Below, in pieces: positions 22,960 to 34,800 of a stretch of 64,000 nt of DNA. Position 1 is the stretch's first letter. Every line of letters starts with the position of its first letter. The stretch comes from Anastrepha obliqua. Its lineage: Eukaryota; Arthropoda; Insecta; Diptera; Tephritidae. The translations under genes and the position numbers were made by a program. Below the pieces are notes generated by a model. That model saw only the letters and a list, made by a program, of their open reading frames with translations, was not told the origin of the DNA and made no database searches. Location: assembly GCF_027943255.1 (NCBI RefSeq), contig NC_072893.1, positions 83,459,784 through 83,523,783 on the forward strand, read 5' to 3'.

Positions 22960-24050
22960 GCTGCAGAACAGGCAAGTGATGGAGCGGCAAAGATTAAAAT
23001 AATGATTTCTATCACTTAAAATAATTTTTCATTTTATTTAGTAAAAAAGTTATTAAAAAAAATTGATTGATTAATTCTGAAACACCGTGTACTAAACTTT
23101 GGTAGGCTATGGAACTGGGTTCATACGATTTATTGAAAAATTCTGATTAAACTGAAATTTTGATGAAAATTTGTCGCAAATATTATACAAAATTTGAAAT
23201 TGGATTACTAAGGTCTTTGCTATATAATGAATTAAATTTTTATAAAAAAATATTTAAATAGATATAAAAAAGAAATATGTAATCAGTAAAAGCTTGCCAA
23301 TATGTGGAGGCTCTGTAACAATATCCGGGGGCAATATGTAGCCATCTTAACTTTCTTCATCGAAAAAAAAACCCAGAGAAGAAAAATTATATAGACGATT
23401 TATAGATTAAAGATTATGCATCATTTTCCCCTATAAAACTCAGTTTTAATTTTTTAGTTTGTACCCATTTATAGCTGCCCCTTCTAATTTATCTACTAGC
23501 ACACATTTATATGCAGATACGCGCATACATATAATATATGCTTTGCACTGCTTACTTTGATTAATAATACTTACATACTATTTATAAATAAGATAACAAA
23601 TCATCAAAATAAGTACATGTGTATATCAAGCGTAGTGTAGGTGTGCAGCGCGAAAGTTTTTATTGACTTGACTCTTCTCAGGGGCAAATAAATTGTTTGC
23701 AATTGTTTGATAATTTTTTTTTTTTGCGTCTAATAATTTAATTTCAAAATGTCCAGTTCACAACTAACACTCAATTTTTCAATAAGCAAGAGAGTGCTGA
23801 GTTGAGTGCTCATCACTTTCTGTTGGAAGAGAATTGATTGTTCGAAATAACTAATGAACAAAAATCAAAAGAACCCTGTAGGGAAAACCTGAAATGATGA
23901 AGCAAATTTTTGATTAATTTTTAAATGTTAGTTCGAGCCCTTATGTTTTTAGTTAATAAAAAATGTATAAAAATTTCCGAAAGCATGTGCTAGGACAAGC
24001 TTAGCTTTTTGCGACGATACAAAGCTATTTTAAAGACCCGTATACTAGAA
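22960..24050. other. AT-rich intergenic DNA, nothing recognised
   Basis: No convincing coding frame, terminal repeat or SINE match seen. Poly-T and poly-A runs only. Confidence 0.5.
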
Positions 24051-24054
24051 AAAA

Positions 24055-24690
24055 ATTACTTAATTCTTAATTGGCATTAAGCCAAACGAGTCAAAATCTT
24101 CCCAAGTCACTTTGGCACTAAATCGAAAAACTTGCCGTCACGTGAAACTCAATAATATAATCATCACCCAAACTAACGTCACAAAATATTTCGGAATGCA
24201 TCTTGATAGCAAACTCACATGGAAAACCCGTATTTTTACCAAACGGAAGGTTCTAGGAATAAAAGGTTTCTCTCGAAAGTAAGTTCTCACTTAACTCAGC
24301 TATCTTGAAACCGATATGAAGATATGGCAATCAACTTTGGGGCACTGCAGCTGACTCCAACATCGAGATACTTCAAAGATTCTAGTCGAAAACCCTTAGA
24401 ATGATCTCAAACAAATTCATCGTGATCTTAAGGTACGCACAATAATTGAATAAAGAAGAAAATATGCCACATCACACAACACACGACTACAATCGCACTC
24501 AAATGATTTTGCCATAGGAATAATTGCAAATCCCGTAACCTTCACCACACCCAGGAGGCGTCATATGTTAATAAATTATGGTGTATTCCATAAATGTTGT
24601 TTTTCTCTTAAATGAATGAAATAGCTTTAATTAAAAATATTGCTTAATGATTAAAAAACAGATTGCAATAAAGAAATGGGTTCAAAAAAC
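24055..24690 (+). pseudogene. Jockey-type LINE 3' part, copy 1
   Basis: Frames give VTLALNRKTC, KYFGMHLDSKLTWK, FTKRKVLGIK and NQLWGT then NIEILQRF: the thumb/post-RT region of Jockey-like reverse transcriptases. The 3' end (AAAAAACAGATTGCAATAAA) is nearly identical to that of the copy at 37690-38640. Stops and frameshifts throughout. Confidence 0.85.
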
Positions 24691-24810
24691 TTTTAGTCCA
24701 TTCGAAGTTAGAGTACACCTGCATCATCCGAAATCCGATGTATTCCTCACATTCTCTTACAATTGAAAGAGTTCACTTCATTTTAATAATCCCTTGAGTC
24801 CACGAGGTGT

Positions 24811-24972
24811 ATGCTTGTCAATGTTTTATTACTTGAGATCAGACTACTCGCTCAAAGTCTAATGTTCATATACGATATACTATCCGGGATGATTGACATT
24901 TTCTATCTACTCGGCCAACTAATAGAGTACTTCGCCTTCATAAGCCCTCGGAAAAATAGAGCTGCGAAGCCT
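24811..24972 (+). CDS. Possible orphan exon with transmembrane helix
   Basis: 54 codons from an ATG, very hydrophobic (LLLEIRLLAQSLMFIYDIL), ending SPRKNRAAKP directly before a consensus donor GTAAGT in phase 0. It reads like an N-terminal membrane-anchor exon of the kind seen in acyl-CoA synthetases, but I do not recognise it and see no second exon. It could be chance in AT-rich DNA or a captured host exon next to the Helitron at 25210. Confidence 0.25.
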
Positions 24973-25209
24973 GTAAGTAACATAGGCGAATGATTCTAGC
25001 AAAAGATTCCTTGTAGGTATACATTTTTTTATGCATGCATACCATATTTCGACTCAATGTTAGCGTTGGCACATTGGTTTTAAAGCAATTGAGAACTGCG
25101 TGGCAATTTATAGAGCAATTTCAGTTTCAACTAGTATGTAACCCCCGAAAATCGGGTGGGCTTTTTTCCCACGGAAAGTAAACAGCATATGTGACACTTT
25201 TATATATTA

Positions 25210-26113
25210 CTAGCAAACCCGGTCCCCTTTGCTGGGCACACTAAAATAGAATAGATATGGTTTAGAACAGAAAATATATGATTTTCATATTACTTTTTTC
25301 TTTATTCTTTATTCAAGCGCTTTGGCATAAACAATATTTTTTGTTTTTCTATTTGTTTTTGAGTAAATATAAAATATAAATTGAAAATCAGGAAAAAAGA
25401 AGATTGTTTTTAAATTTCAAATCAACGCATATGAATAAACAATCGTCTGCTTTCCTGATCATCCATGAATTTTTCGTTTCAATTTATATGTTTTATTAAG
25501 CATTGGAGCTTTTTTAACCATTATCCATTTATATTTATCAAAAAAAAAAAACGAAAAAAAAAATTTTTTCCACGAACACATAATTTCATTCGGATTTCAC
25601 ATTAAATTCTCAAATTTCGTAAGAAATTATTCACTGTTCGAAAATCCACTCCAAAAAAATTCACAAACAATTTTTACATGTTGCACTTACGTTTTTTCCT
25701 TATGGCATCCAAATCAGAAAGAAATATTGACACATTGTAACTCACACTGTCAATTTGACAGTTCAGTTCCGCCCCATTGGCCGTGAGCAAAGCAATCTTC
25801 CTTTAAATGAAGCCCCACCCTTGATAATGTTTGCCCCTGGGCCTTATTTATTGTTATGGCGAAGTCTATTATAATGGGAAATTGGCGGCGCTTCAACGTA
25901 AAAGGAAGTGTGGTTTCGCTCGGCTGCAAATTTATACGAGGCAATAGAAATCGCCCTCCCTGAGCCTCTCCGCATAATACTTCCGCATGCAAACAATTCG
26001 GATGCATTTGTTTTATGATAAGTCGTGTGCCTTTCACCAACACAATTATAAATTTTTTTGTTTGCCATTCGTAAAATTTCTTGGATTTGCAAAAGTAAAA
26101 ATTTTGTTTTCAC
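25210..26113 (-). mobile_element. Helitron 3' part with PIF1-like helicase C-terminus
   Basis: Ends in CTAG (25210-25213) followed by T, and shares about 0.55 kb with the Helitron at 14997. Upstream on the minus strand (26043-25760) is a helicase tail: GTRLIIKQM, LPFTLKRRQFPI, FAITINKAQGQTLSRVGL (motif V region) and FAHGQ, where the reading breaks into the shared 3' terminal sequence. The 5' end is not visible. It shows that the 14997 element derives from a helicase-coding parent. Confidence 0.85.
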
Positions 26114-26583
26114 AGATCTTTACGTTTTAAAAAATTTTAAGAAGAACGGTAAAAAAAATTTTCAAAGTTCATATTCATATATGATTTGATAATGGCTGCA
26201 TACATAAAAATATACATGTACACACATAGAATACAATACAAAGAAAAAAAAACACTTAAAAATGTATATCTGTGTCAAAAAGTTCGTTGATTTCATGGGT
26301 AATAGTGTTCTTTCAAATGGCATTGGGCATCGTCTATTACTATAAAATTTGTCTGAGAATAGCCCAAACACAGTTTACCTTTGAAATAGTATCAAATAAA
26401 TAAATAATTTGCCTCTCTCTCCTCATTTTTTAAAACTATTTAAAATTTTGAGTTTTGCAAAAAGGATCAAACGCACAAAAAATTTTTAAGTACATACATA
26501 CGTTTATATATTGTAGTTCAATTATACCATATATGAACGAAAACAAAAGAGGATGCTTCTACAAACATTTATCACTTACTTAC

Positions 26584-26649
26584 CTGCTCTATTCCTCCAC
26601 TTAAAGTAGGAACTCTTCTACGAACTCTTCTTGGTCGTCCTCTAGGCAT
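26584..26649 (-). CDS. Short arginine-rich exon-like ORF (AT-hook-like)
   Basis: 22 codons starting MPRGRPRRVRRRVP and ending EQ directly at a GTAAGT donor. RGRP is the AT-hook core. It lies about 0.5 kb upstream of the Helitron helicase remnant on the same strand, so it could be an N-terminal exon of that element or of an unrelated gene. No partner exon found. Confidence 0.25.
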
Positions 26650-27690
26650 ATTTTAAAATTAAATATGGATGTACTTTTTTCTTAAAATAAAGTCTATTTT
26701 GCGTCTGTCCAAAACTCTTTCTAATTTACACTGTTACCGTTGTTTTAAGTGAATTGACAAATTTGTCAAATTGTCAATTCATACCAATTTTTGCCATCAC
26801 AACAAAATTTTGAATAAAATTCGCAGCACCCGTTGGGACTATGTTCATGAATACATATTTATTAGTAAAGAGAACAAAACAAAACAATTATTGAGAATCC
26901 AAATGTATACAATGCTGTGCTCATTAGAAAGAGGGCTAAACAAAGCAAACGTACTCATATATATGCATATATTTCTGTGCCATCCCGCTTTGCATAGACA
27001 TCGTTGTTATCAATATGAAAATTTTGATAGCTTTACATGCAAATATTTCATGAACAAATTAACCAATTTTAATTTTTATAATTTTCCGGAAATATGCTCA
27101 TCAAAACTTTTCTTTTGATATATATTTCATATCTGTACATATTGTAGTTTAGTCAGAATAAGCGCCATGTTTTAAAATAATACTATAGATGACATTCCTG
27201 TCATTTTGCCGTAGCCGAAAAAGAACTACTCGCTCAAAATAATCTGCGACCTACTTTATTCGGAAAAATTACTTCTAATACATGTTTATTTCAACCTATG
27301 CGTTATAGTTAGTCAAAAAACTCTGTTCCATACAAATCGACCCTCCCTAATACTCATAGTTGCGTGTGTTTGCTATGTATCTGTAGCAAATGTGTGAACA
27401 TTAAAAATTGTCTGCTTAAAATGTTGGTGTACGAATTTAACCTTTTAACTACCTGATTAAATTAATTTAATGAACTTGCATTATACCTGTTGTGAGAAAG
27501 AGTGACAAATATCCGCGAGGTAGGAGATAGAAGATTAAAATGTACAACTAAAATATTCCTTGTTAAATTATATTCTGGATATCTCAGCACAGAAATTATA
27601 TTTGAAAACGTTCTGTTCGCAATATTTTCGATAAACTATTCGCACTTTGGCTCAAAATCTTAAAACATTAATCCACCTAAAAAAGAAAAA
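26650..27690. other. AT-rich DNA with a short palindrome, no gene
   Basis: Contains an imperfect palindrome at 26752-26781 (GAATTGACA ... TGTCAATTC). No recognisable gene or element otherwise. Confidence 0.5.
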
Positions 27691-27698
27691 AAATAACA

Positions 27699-27845
27699 TG
27701 TTGTTGTTGTTGTAGTAGCATAAGCACTGCCATAAATGTACGGGTAATGCTGCTGGAGTGGCAGTCCCAGCCTGATATAAATACGGGGCGTTCCGGTAAC
27801 GTAGAACCGACTGTCGTGGGAATTCAGAGCTTCTGGACTAATACT
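27699..27845. repeat. Dispersed repeat fragment beginning (TTG)n
   Basis: (TTG)4 then GTAGCATAAGCACTGCC...CGTTCCGGTAACGTAGAACC. The style (TTG run plus moderately GC-rich body) is one I associate with abundant repeats in higher flies; the assignment is from memory, so weak. A related GGCAGGG/(CAA)n end may lie at 5590-5630. Confidence 0.4.
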
Positions 27846-28350
27846 GTCTTTGGTCTAGGAGATATTCTCTTTCATAATTATAATTACCGGACTGTACAAT
27901 TGCAAAATAAAATATATTACTATACATACATGTGTACATATGTATGTGCAACTATAATTTATTTATTACTGTACTTAATTTTACGTTCGCTTTTCGAGCA
28001 ACTAGATTTAATGAACTCCCCTTGCTAGCTACTGCGATAATTCTTCGCTTCTATTTATGTTTACCTTCAAAACACTGATAAGCGCCGGACAACAATTTTC
28101 CAGGTTTAAAGCGATTAGCAGATGAATAAGAAGTAAAGTATGTAGTCAGTGTAAATAAAATATCAGTTTCGGGATTTTCGGGATCTTAATTTTTCCACTT
28201 ACACTACTCCAACAATAAAAATGTATCACAACTTTTGAAGTGATATACGAGTTTTATATAGTATAATAATAATCCAAATAATATCGTAAAGTCTACCGGA
28301 TCAGATTTTAGATATCATAACTACTTAAATGTGTATATAACTTGCACTTA

Positions 28351-28577
28351 ACCCCCTTTTGGTGCGTCATGATGTTTTCCACAAATTGAGGGGCTTACAG
28401 TTTTATGGAGGAGTTTTTTCATGGCAGAAATACGCTCGGAGGTTTGCCATTATCTGCCAAGGAGCGACCGCTAGTAGAAACAACTTTTTCTATCAAATGA
28501 TGCTTCGTGCACGAGGTTCGAATCTAAGCACTTCCAAATGGTAGTCACGCACCAACTCATTCGGGTACGGCGGTCGC
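28351..28577 (-). repeat. tRNA-derived SINE, diverged
   Basis: Body (GCAGAAATACGCTCGGAGG) and head (complement of ACCGCCGTACCCGAATGAG, B-box GGTTCGAATCTAAG on plus) recognisable; tail incomplete. Confidence 0.8.
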
Positions 28578-29149
28578 TATTACTTACTTGACAAAATAAT
28601 TGAAACGATGTTTTTGCAGATCACTGCAACTTCTATTGTCTCTAGTACTCTCTAATACTAGTGACTTTGGTAGCCCAAATGGCTATTGACAGAACGTTGG
28701 TTGACAACACATGATGAATTCATGCAAGCTAATAGCAGTGGCGCAAAAACACCATTTATATACATTTTGTTGGTTTCTTGGATCTTACGATGAAAAAAAT
28801 TAAAAAATAAGATAGTAGGAATATTGGCCAAAGATTATCCTTTGGATGTTTGATAAAATCTGCAACTATCCTAGTATTTCATCGCTTGTCAGCGGAATAA
28901 AATGGCTTTACCATATCTGGAATTAGAGCGGGACACTAATGCCCGAAAAGGTGGTACCACAATGGACCCACAAAACCAAACTATATTATATTACATTTTA
29001 TTTTATTATTATTTATATTATATTATTATTTTATTATATATATAGATATTTGCGGTAAAAGCGATAGATTTTCACAAACTTTATAATCATTCAGTGTAGG
29101 TCTTTCCTTTCTGGCAATGTAATCAGTAATTGAACATTGCGATTATGAT

Positions 29150-29569
29150 TCTCCTAATTTTTTATGTTGCTCACGATATCCAGACATATAGTTCTGCAGC
29201 TTATGTTGTAATTCAAAGACTCGTTCCGAATTGGGTTCACTAATAAAAAAATGATTTTCTAATTTACTGCAAAGTTGAAGACCTTCTCGGATTAATTTTA
29301 CATTGAGGGGAGTTTGTTTTTCTTCCTCCTCGTTAGGTTTTTCTTCCTTCTAGACCTAGGACGACATCTAAAGTTAGATCAATAATATGATTGCCCCTTA
29401 AGGCTTCATCCTCAAGTAGTTCATCTTTATCATCATGGCTGAAGGTAGCAAAACCATCTCCGCCAATTTCATGTGCCAAAGTAATTATTTCATCTGATAG
29501 TGCCGATGTTTGAGTGGTTCTTTTGCTTGTATTCAGTGGCACAAATGGTGTGAGCTTTGAAGATTCCAC
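29150..29569 (-). pseudogene. Acidic C-terminal domain, possibly of a pogo/Tigger-like transposase
   Basis: One frame (29569-29345) gives DEIITLAHEIGGDGF and DDKDELLEDE; a one-step frame change then gives EEEEKQTPLNVKL, IREGLQLCSKLENHF and LQHKLQNYMSGYREQHKKL before a stop near 29150. An acidic linker followed by a short helical domain is the layout of the tail of pogo/Tigger/jerky-type proteins. No DDE catalytic core is present. Identity uncertain. Confidence 0.35.
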
Positions 29570-29929
29570 GGTTTTTGGAGATGGTCTATACGCCTATATG
29601 TATGTTTGTTCAAGAAATCTTTGGATGAAATATAATCCCCACAACTTTAAATCGCATAAAAATAATCCAATTTACGGTAATAGAAACAAAAAGGCTGAAC
29701 AACATTTGGCGTGTCGATGGCATCTGTTCCCAGAGGGAATAACAACGAAACTCAATTTCAGTAGGTGTTCAACATTTTTAAATTGTAAATCAATGTGAGG
29801 TTATATTAGAGATGACATACCATAACCCCATAACCATTCCGATTTCCATCTGAAAGCAACAACAAAGTTATCGGGCAAGATTCGACGCTAGCGAGTAGGG
29901 TTATAAGTCATACAAGTAGTATAACTCAT

Positions 29930-30228
29930 ACACCCTTTTGGGTGTTTGGCCGAGCTCCTCCTCCTATTTGTGGTGTGTGCCTTGATGTTGTTCCACAAAT
30001 GGAGGGACCTACAGTTTCAAGCCCACTCCGAACGGCAGATATTTTTTTATGAGGAACTTTTTCATGGCAGAAATACACTCGGAGGTTTGCCATTGCCTGC
30101 CGAGGGTCGACCGCTAGTAGAAAAAACTTGTTCTTCATTTTGGTGTTTCACCGAGATTCGAACCTACGTTCTCTCTGTGAATTCCAAATGGTAGTCACGC
30201 ACCAACCCATTCGGCTACGGCGGTCGCC
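29930..30228 (-). repeat. tRNA-derived SINE, full length
   Basis: The most complete copy in the window, about 299 bp: tRNA-like head with A-box TAGCCGAATGGGTTGG and B-box GGTTCGAATCTCGG, body and tail ending CCAAACACCCAAAAGGGTGT (minus strand). Confidence 0.92.
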
Positions 30229-30239
30229 TTGCGTCAACT

Positions 30240-31000
30240 TGGGAAATTTTCATTTAGTGTTGCCGGTCGTGTTCGCACACCTTCCCATTGTTGATTTTTA
30301 GTTTATATCCAACAACAACATTCAGAAGAACGAGAATATAATAGGCATTGACAGAGGGCGAGAATAAAAATAACGAGGTGAATCAGCAAAAGATGCTCTG
30401 TATTAACGCGGTCCTACTAATACTCATTAAGTGCCACGAAACTAATGTAATTTTTATGTATTTAATATATTTATTAATGTATTTATGGTTCATCTTCTAT
30501 TCGCTACTCACTAACGCTCGGCGAATCGAAGGTGCCTCATATTTACGGATGATGCTGATTGATTTCTTAGCAAAACAAAAAACAGTGGCAATGGCATTTG
30601 TTAAAAATATTTATTTATAAATATTAGAAAAGGGTGTCATTACCAAAAAACAAAAAAAAAAAAAACAAAAAAAAAAAAACAACAAAGCAGAAGGCCACTA
30701 CTTACCATTAATACAGTAAAACCATATTCTACCTATGGAACCACATCAATATATACACTAACAATTTCAAAAATCACAATATTCACGAACAAAGTCAAAT
30801 CTATTTCTATTATTAATTGTAGCTAATAACTATGTATTAAGTAATTGGTCCATTTGGCCTTATTACGAGGTGGAACTATTAAATAACTAATCTGTCGCTG
30901 CTATGGAAGCAGTCCGCGAGCGTCAAATGTCAGCGATTGACAGCTGTTTGGGTTGAAGGCATCCGTTTCGGATGTACTATATTACTTCTAGCTTATATAA
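30240..31000. other. Intergenic DNA with A-rich runs, no gene
   Basis: Short open frames without similarity; an (A)n/CAAC run at 30648-30684 might be the tail of a retroposed sequence. Confidence 0.45.
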
Positions 31001-31069
31001 AGAAATCAGTTAAACATAGATTTGTTCTCAGTAGAGTTCCTCTTTTTCACCTGAAAAATATTATATTAA

Positions 31070-31620
31070 GTGCAGCCATAGAGCAAGATAATGTTGGAAA
31101 ATTTTACTTCAAGTTTAGAAAAACCACTACCGAAACGTACAATTTATTGTCTGAGTTATACGATTATGACTGTGTATCTCACGCACGTGTATATGGAGAA
31201 CTCAGTCTCTTCCCGAGGGCCCTCAGAATATGCTCGAAAGTATCGAAGAATTGGTAATTTGATTCAATCTGTCTTCATCTTCAGTGAGTTCCTGAAGCTC
31301 AAACTACTAGCTTTACGTTTTAGCTTCTGCATCTTGAAAAGACAAGTGAAGATCCATCAAAGCAATGCTGTCTGTCAAGCCAAACTCTAGCCAATTAAAT
31401 CATCTCAGTGTCATGGATCGGATTTTGCGCTGTGTAACCTCTCTTTGTTTTCTGTTTTCAACGGATAAAAGACACAATATGAAGCTGTGAAAGAGACAGC
31501 GTTACGAGTTCTGAAATAGTCGATTGAAGAAGACTTCTATCACTGTTCAAAAGAATAGACATTTCGTAAGCTGTTTTTTTTTATTGGAGGTCAGGTGTGT
31601 ATTGAATATGATAATAAATA
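31070..31620 (+). pseudogene. Decayed mariner relic upstream of gene C
   Basis: TTTETYNLLSELYDYDCVSHARVY matches the mariner N-terminal HTH pattern (xTETxxLLxxxYGDDCLSRxRV), and the far end reads AVKETALRVLK ... VCIEYDNK like the mariner C-terminus. The middle with the catalytic residues is lost. It ends only about 80 bp before the TATA-like box of gene C. Confidence 0.7.
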
Positions 31621-31702
31621 AGTATGTGTATATGAAATTAAACCATCATATTTCACAGCATCAGTCTCGTTATTTGTAATCACACCTCGTATGTTAGCAT
31701 TC

Positions 31703-31709
31703 TATAAAG
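31703..31709 (+). promoter_or_regulatory. TATA-like box of gene C, with GATA motifs downstream
   Basis: TATAAAG 92 bp before the ATG at 31801. Two TGATAA motifs follow at 31732-31737 and 31749-31754, matching the GATA-factor consensus common in insect midgut genes. Functional role is inferred only. Confidence 0.5.
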
Positions 31710-31800
31710 TAAATCCAGAATTAGTTTCTGCTGATAACAGTTCTACGCTGATAACAAAATTTCGTTTTCGAGCAAAAGTTTACGAGCGATCAGTAGAGAA

Positions 31801-34800
31801 ATGGAAACGCTTCTGATCACTGTAACCTTGCTCGGAGGTATCATTCTGTTAGTTTACAAATATTTGACCAGGCATCATGGTGCATTCAAAGAGATTGGAT
31901 TAGATGGCCCAAAGCCAAATATATTTTTCGGGAATATTCCCAGCGCTATCACCGGCAAACGGCCGCTATTCTATGATGTCGATGATATTTACAAGTAAGT
32001 GTGAAGTACTCATAAATAAAGGAGACTATTCTCAAACTGTTGCAAGTGTTTCAAATGTCAGCAGTGGCCAGTTTGGTGAGAACAGCAGGTCATTTTATTT
32101 CGGCTTGACAAATATGTTATATACTCTGTAGCAAATCGACAAACTTAAACAATTTATTTATTTATTTTTTAATAATTTTTTTTTCATAAAAATATAGCTT
32201 ATTTTACAACAAAGATCGTTCAAGTTTCGAACTATGTGTAGGATTTATTAAAATAAAGCAAAAATTTTCGTAGAAATTTAAACATTTTTAATCAGAATTA
32301 AAAACAAAAATAATGGAGTATGTAATTGAAGTCCAAGAAAGTGTAGCTTTGAATTGGCTCAACCTTCTCGTTGATTTTTGATGATTTTTTCCCATCACGA
32401 TGTTGCCTATTTTCTCCATATAAAAAAATTTCGTGCAATTGAGATATGTACGGTTAGTGGTGGTTCTTTAATTCACACACAATTAAATTCAATCACAACC
32501 GAGTATATAATTTTCTTTAATTGAATAATCTTGACCCCTAAATGCGAAAAAATTAATAAATGTTAATTAAATGTTGTTTCGATTTTGATTAATTCGGTGT
32601 TTAACGATTTATATGGTTTTTACTACGCAAATTGTCACTACAGCCAAGGCCGCCATTAAAGAAGTTACTAATTTCTCATCAACCTTTTAACGAAATTAAG
32701 TGGCAAATCTCGAGAATGCACAGTAGGCAAAATATGGATTTTTTCTAAGCACAAAAAAAAAACAACAGCTACAAAACCATATTATTTTAAACGAAAAATG
32801 TTTTGCATTACATACAGTAAAATAACTCTAAAAAAACAAATGAAGAACAAAATCACGACACGGAAAGCAAACTTAAACATTAGGATGGCCAAGAAAAAAA
32901 ATGTTTTTTTCGGCTGGTATATTCTTCCGAGGCCAAGATAAAAAAAATGTGTTTTCCTTGATCGTATGCCCACAATTTATATAATATTTAATATTTACCC
33001 GCTCCAATAATGCTTTGAAAATATCATTTGGACTTACGTGGAAGAAGTGCATTTTTCGTAAATTTGATATAAAAATCTTAGAAATCAATATTATTTTATT
33101 TTGTGTGTTAATGTCCAAATGTCTCTCTTCACAGATGTTAATATTTTTGTTTTAAATTTTGAAAACTTTTTTAAATTGTTTTGGACCATCCTAATAAGCA
33201 TACCTACTTAATATTCTAGTTCACTAAATATTTAAAATGTGTTAAAACTCACTGCCGTGATTAAATACTCAGCCAAATTTGAAAAGAGTCTCTTTTTTAT
33301 CGTAATTTGCTAAAAAAAAAGTATTAAGCGGGATATGCAACAAATCCCAATTTAAGTAAAATATTTAAAATTTTAGACAAAGATACAATTTTAAATTATT
33401 CGAAACTTTTTTCGAGCTACGTTATTTAATAAGTTTTTTGAATGCAGACACACAAGAACACAAGTTTTTTAATTAAAAACACGTACACATACCTAGCTAC
33501 TTCAGTTTCCAAATATGGAAAAGTGGAGCCACAACTACTAATTACTTGGCTTGCGGGGTAGCCATTTACAGGGATGGCTTTTGACGGCTAGTATCTTCTG
33601 CGAGGCTCATCCCTAATCAAGATATTGTGAAACAGTTTGGAGCTAAGCCTTTGGGAAGGGATCTCTTCATAATTGGAAGCTGTCAGGCGGCAAATAGAAC
33701 TCAACTGGTCTACTCTGTACTGCACTGCGTTGCTTGGATTCGAACAAAATATTGACAAGTTTCTTTAAAACCGTATTTATATGTATTTTTAAAAGCGATA
33801 ATGCTATACAAAATAGTTGAATTCCTTTCGCATTGCAATTCACATTTACATTGCATATAAGAGTGGATCTCCAGGGCTCTGTCATTGTCAATTTCATACT
33901 TATGCTGGACTATGACCGATTCCTGCAAAAGACGACCAACAGACTACACCTCACTTGAGTCTCTGGCGATAGCGACATAAAGCAAATATGTGGAGCAAAT
34001 AATCTTCAAGACAGGGTACGACCAAACAAACTCTTCCTGGAAAACCGCGAATGGTAACACGCATGTCGCTTGTGGACAACGGCTGAGAAAACTTTAGAGG
34101 CACAATGGACCGTAGATGCGTACTCCCTAAAAATAGAGGAGTGAAGTGGATAACTTCACCTAAGTACTTCCCAAAGTATTAATTATGTACTGCTTAATAA
34201 GCAAGAATCCTAAAAAACTGGGTGAGCCCTTTCGAAAATGCTGCAGTAGAAGTAAGAAAGAGGATGTGAACTCATTATTAAGGATATTTTTTATTTTATG
34301 GAAACCAAACGCATTACACCTGAAGTATTTCACTGGTAATTTGGTAATGTGTATTAGTAGGGTCTTAGATAAGCACGATAAGAAGGAAAACTATCTTTAA
34401 AGCTCCTATTGTGAGAACTGTTTGGAGCACTTAGACTTAGTTACTCCTAATTTCTGCACGGCTAAAATTCAAATATCTTACTTTCCACTTGAGATATGTA
34501 GTAACCACATATCCACTTGTATACTGTGACTCCCTAATGAAGATTTCAAAACCGCAAATTTTCCCTATTTCGTTTTCGTTCCATGTATTTTTTGTCTTAT
34601 CTATTCTTCGCATGTGTTTTGATATGTGTAGTTTAATATATGTATTTAAATTTTCAGTAAATATAAAAAGACTCACCGCGCTATTGGCGTCTTCCTCTCT
34701 CGCAATCCACAAATTTTAATACTGGACCCAAAATTGGCGCAGGAAATTATGGTGACAAATTTTGGAAAATTCCGAGGCAATTTAGCAGCAAATTGGGTAA

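Noticed and set aside
30648..30684. Poly-A/CAAC run as proof of a processed pseudogene
   Set aside because: No upstream coding similarity and no target duplication found.
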